This document shows, piece after piece, positions 63,702 to 64,000 of a stretch of DNA of 64,000 nt (its first letter is position 1; every line of letters begins with the position of its first letter). A model generated the notes under the pieces. The model saw only the letters and a list, made by a program, of their open reading frames with translations, ran no database searches and was not told the origin of the DNA. Source of the DNA: CAWAXW01 sp963786155 (GTDB lineage: Bacteria > Actinomycetota > CADDZG01 > WHSQ01); contig CAWAXW010000006.1 in the NCBI GenBank assembly GCA_963786155.1, positions 124,001-188,000 of the forward strand. The letters run 5' to 3'. Both the position numbers and the translations under genes were made by a program.

Positions 63702-64000
63702 ATGGCCAGACCTGAGAAGGTTGCGGCGGTGACCGAGATCGCCGAGCGGTTCTCGAACTCCAACGCGGCCCTCTTGACCGAGTACCGCGGCCTGTCCGTG
63801 GGGGACCTCGCCGAAGTGCGGGGAGCCCTCAGAGAGGCGGACGCGGACTACAAGGTCTTGAAGAACACCCTCGCCCGCATCGCGGTGAAGGAAGTTGGCT
63901 TCGAGGACCTCGTCGGGATGCTCGAGGGCCCGACGGCGATCGTGTTCATCCGCGGCGACGCGGTCGAGGCCGCCAAGGCGCTCGACGACGCCGCGAAGAA
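63702..64000 (+). CDS. rplJ: 50S ribosomal protein L10, N-terminal part (runs off the window)
   Basis: ATG 63702 with AAGGAG upstream. The first 99 residues are visible: ARPEKVAAVTEIAERFSNSN, ALLTEYRGLSVGDLAEVRGA, LREADADYKVLKNTLARIAV, EGPTAIVFIRGDAVEAAKAL. These match L10 closely. Rest lies beyond 64000. Confidence 0.96.
   Translation, partial: MARPEKVAAVTEIAERFSNSNAALLTEYRGLSVGDLAEVRGALREADADYKVLKNTLARIAVKEVGFEDLVGMLEGPTAIVFIRGDAVEAAKALDDAAK

Overview
The window is high-GC bacterial chromosome from Actinomycetota, probably a deep, poorly sampled lineage. Gene order is the main evidence. The runs zincin-tilS-hpt-ftsH-folE-folP-folB-folK, DUF2520-panC-panD-coaX-lysS-clpC and radA-carD-ispDF-cysS-rlmB follow the order known from Mycobacterium. 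topA-(MFS-tmk)-holB follows the order known from Streptomyces. CarD, a DUF3263 protein, a DUF4235 protein, the MFS-Tmk fusion and many leaderless genes with a TANNNT box 6-9 nt before the start codon fit the same phylum. A sporulation-type sigma-H homologue beside rlmB, and zinc ribbons on TopA, argue against an ordinary mycobacterium or streptomycete.

Layout. 0-5.7 kb: dedA start, topA, MFS-tmk, holB. 5.7-13.7 kb: exported proteins, tRNA-Thr(CGT), an SDR enzyme, a PhoU/RCK protein with an MgtE-type Mg2+ channel, small hypotheticals. 13.7-20.7 kb: zincin, tRNA lysidine synthase, purine salvage, FtsH and the folate operon. 20.8-22.6 kb: an exported metalloprotease. 22.6-28.5 kb: pantothenate/CoA genes, lysS and a solute-binding lipoprotein. 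28.7-31.3 kb: clpC. 31.4-37.3 kb: two tandem giant secreted RTX-type proteins inserted between clpC and radA. 37.3-44.7 kb: radA, carD, ispDF, cysS, rlmB, sigH, tRNA-Thr(TGT) and a glutamate dehydrogenase. 44.7-58.3 kb: trehalose synthesis (otsA/otsB), glycerate kinase, an AI-2E transporter, a Ni/Co ECF transporter with a Fur-type regulator, gpgS, thrC with a MoaD-like protein, a response regulator, an ECF sigma/anti-sigma pair and tRNA-Trp. 58.4-64 kb: a LamG-RTX secreted protein, then secE-nusG-rplK-rplA-rplJ with an L10 leader.

How the genes fit together. Most are housekeeping: replication/topology, folate, CoA, isoprenoid precursors, tRNA charging, proteostasis, transcription and ribosome. 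The accessory content is the exported Ca-binding-repeat proteins, the compatible-solute genes (trehalose and probably glucosylglycerate) and the metal-uptake locus, which carries a clear palindromic operator at its predicted transcription start.

Sequence quality matters here. About 15 genes, most of them essential, are broken by single-base indels, overwhelmingly +1 insertions that double a G or C. They are concentrated in patches (0.3-2.6, 25.8-28.3, 34.5-44 kb), while long stretches elsewhere are intact. Because conserved protein continues in the next frame each time, I treat these as one gene each, probably with consensus errors, and give whole-gene coordinates.
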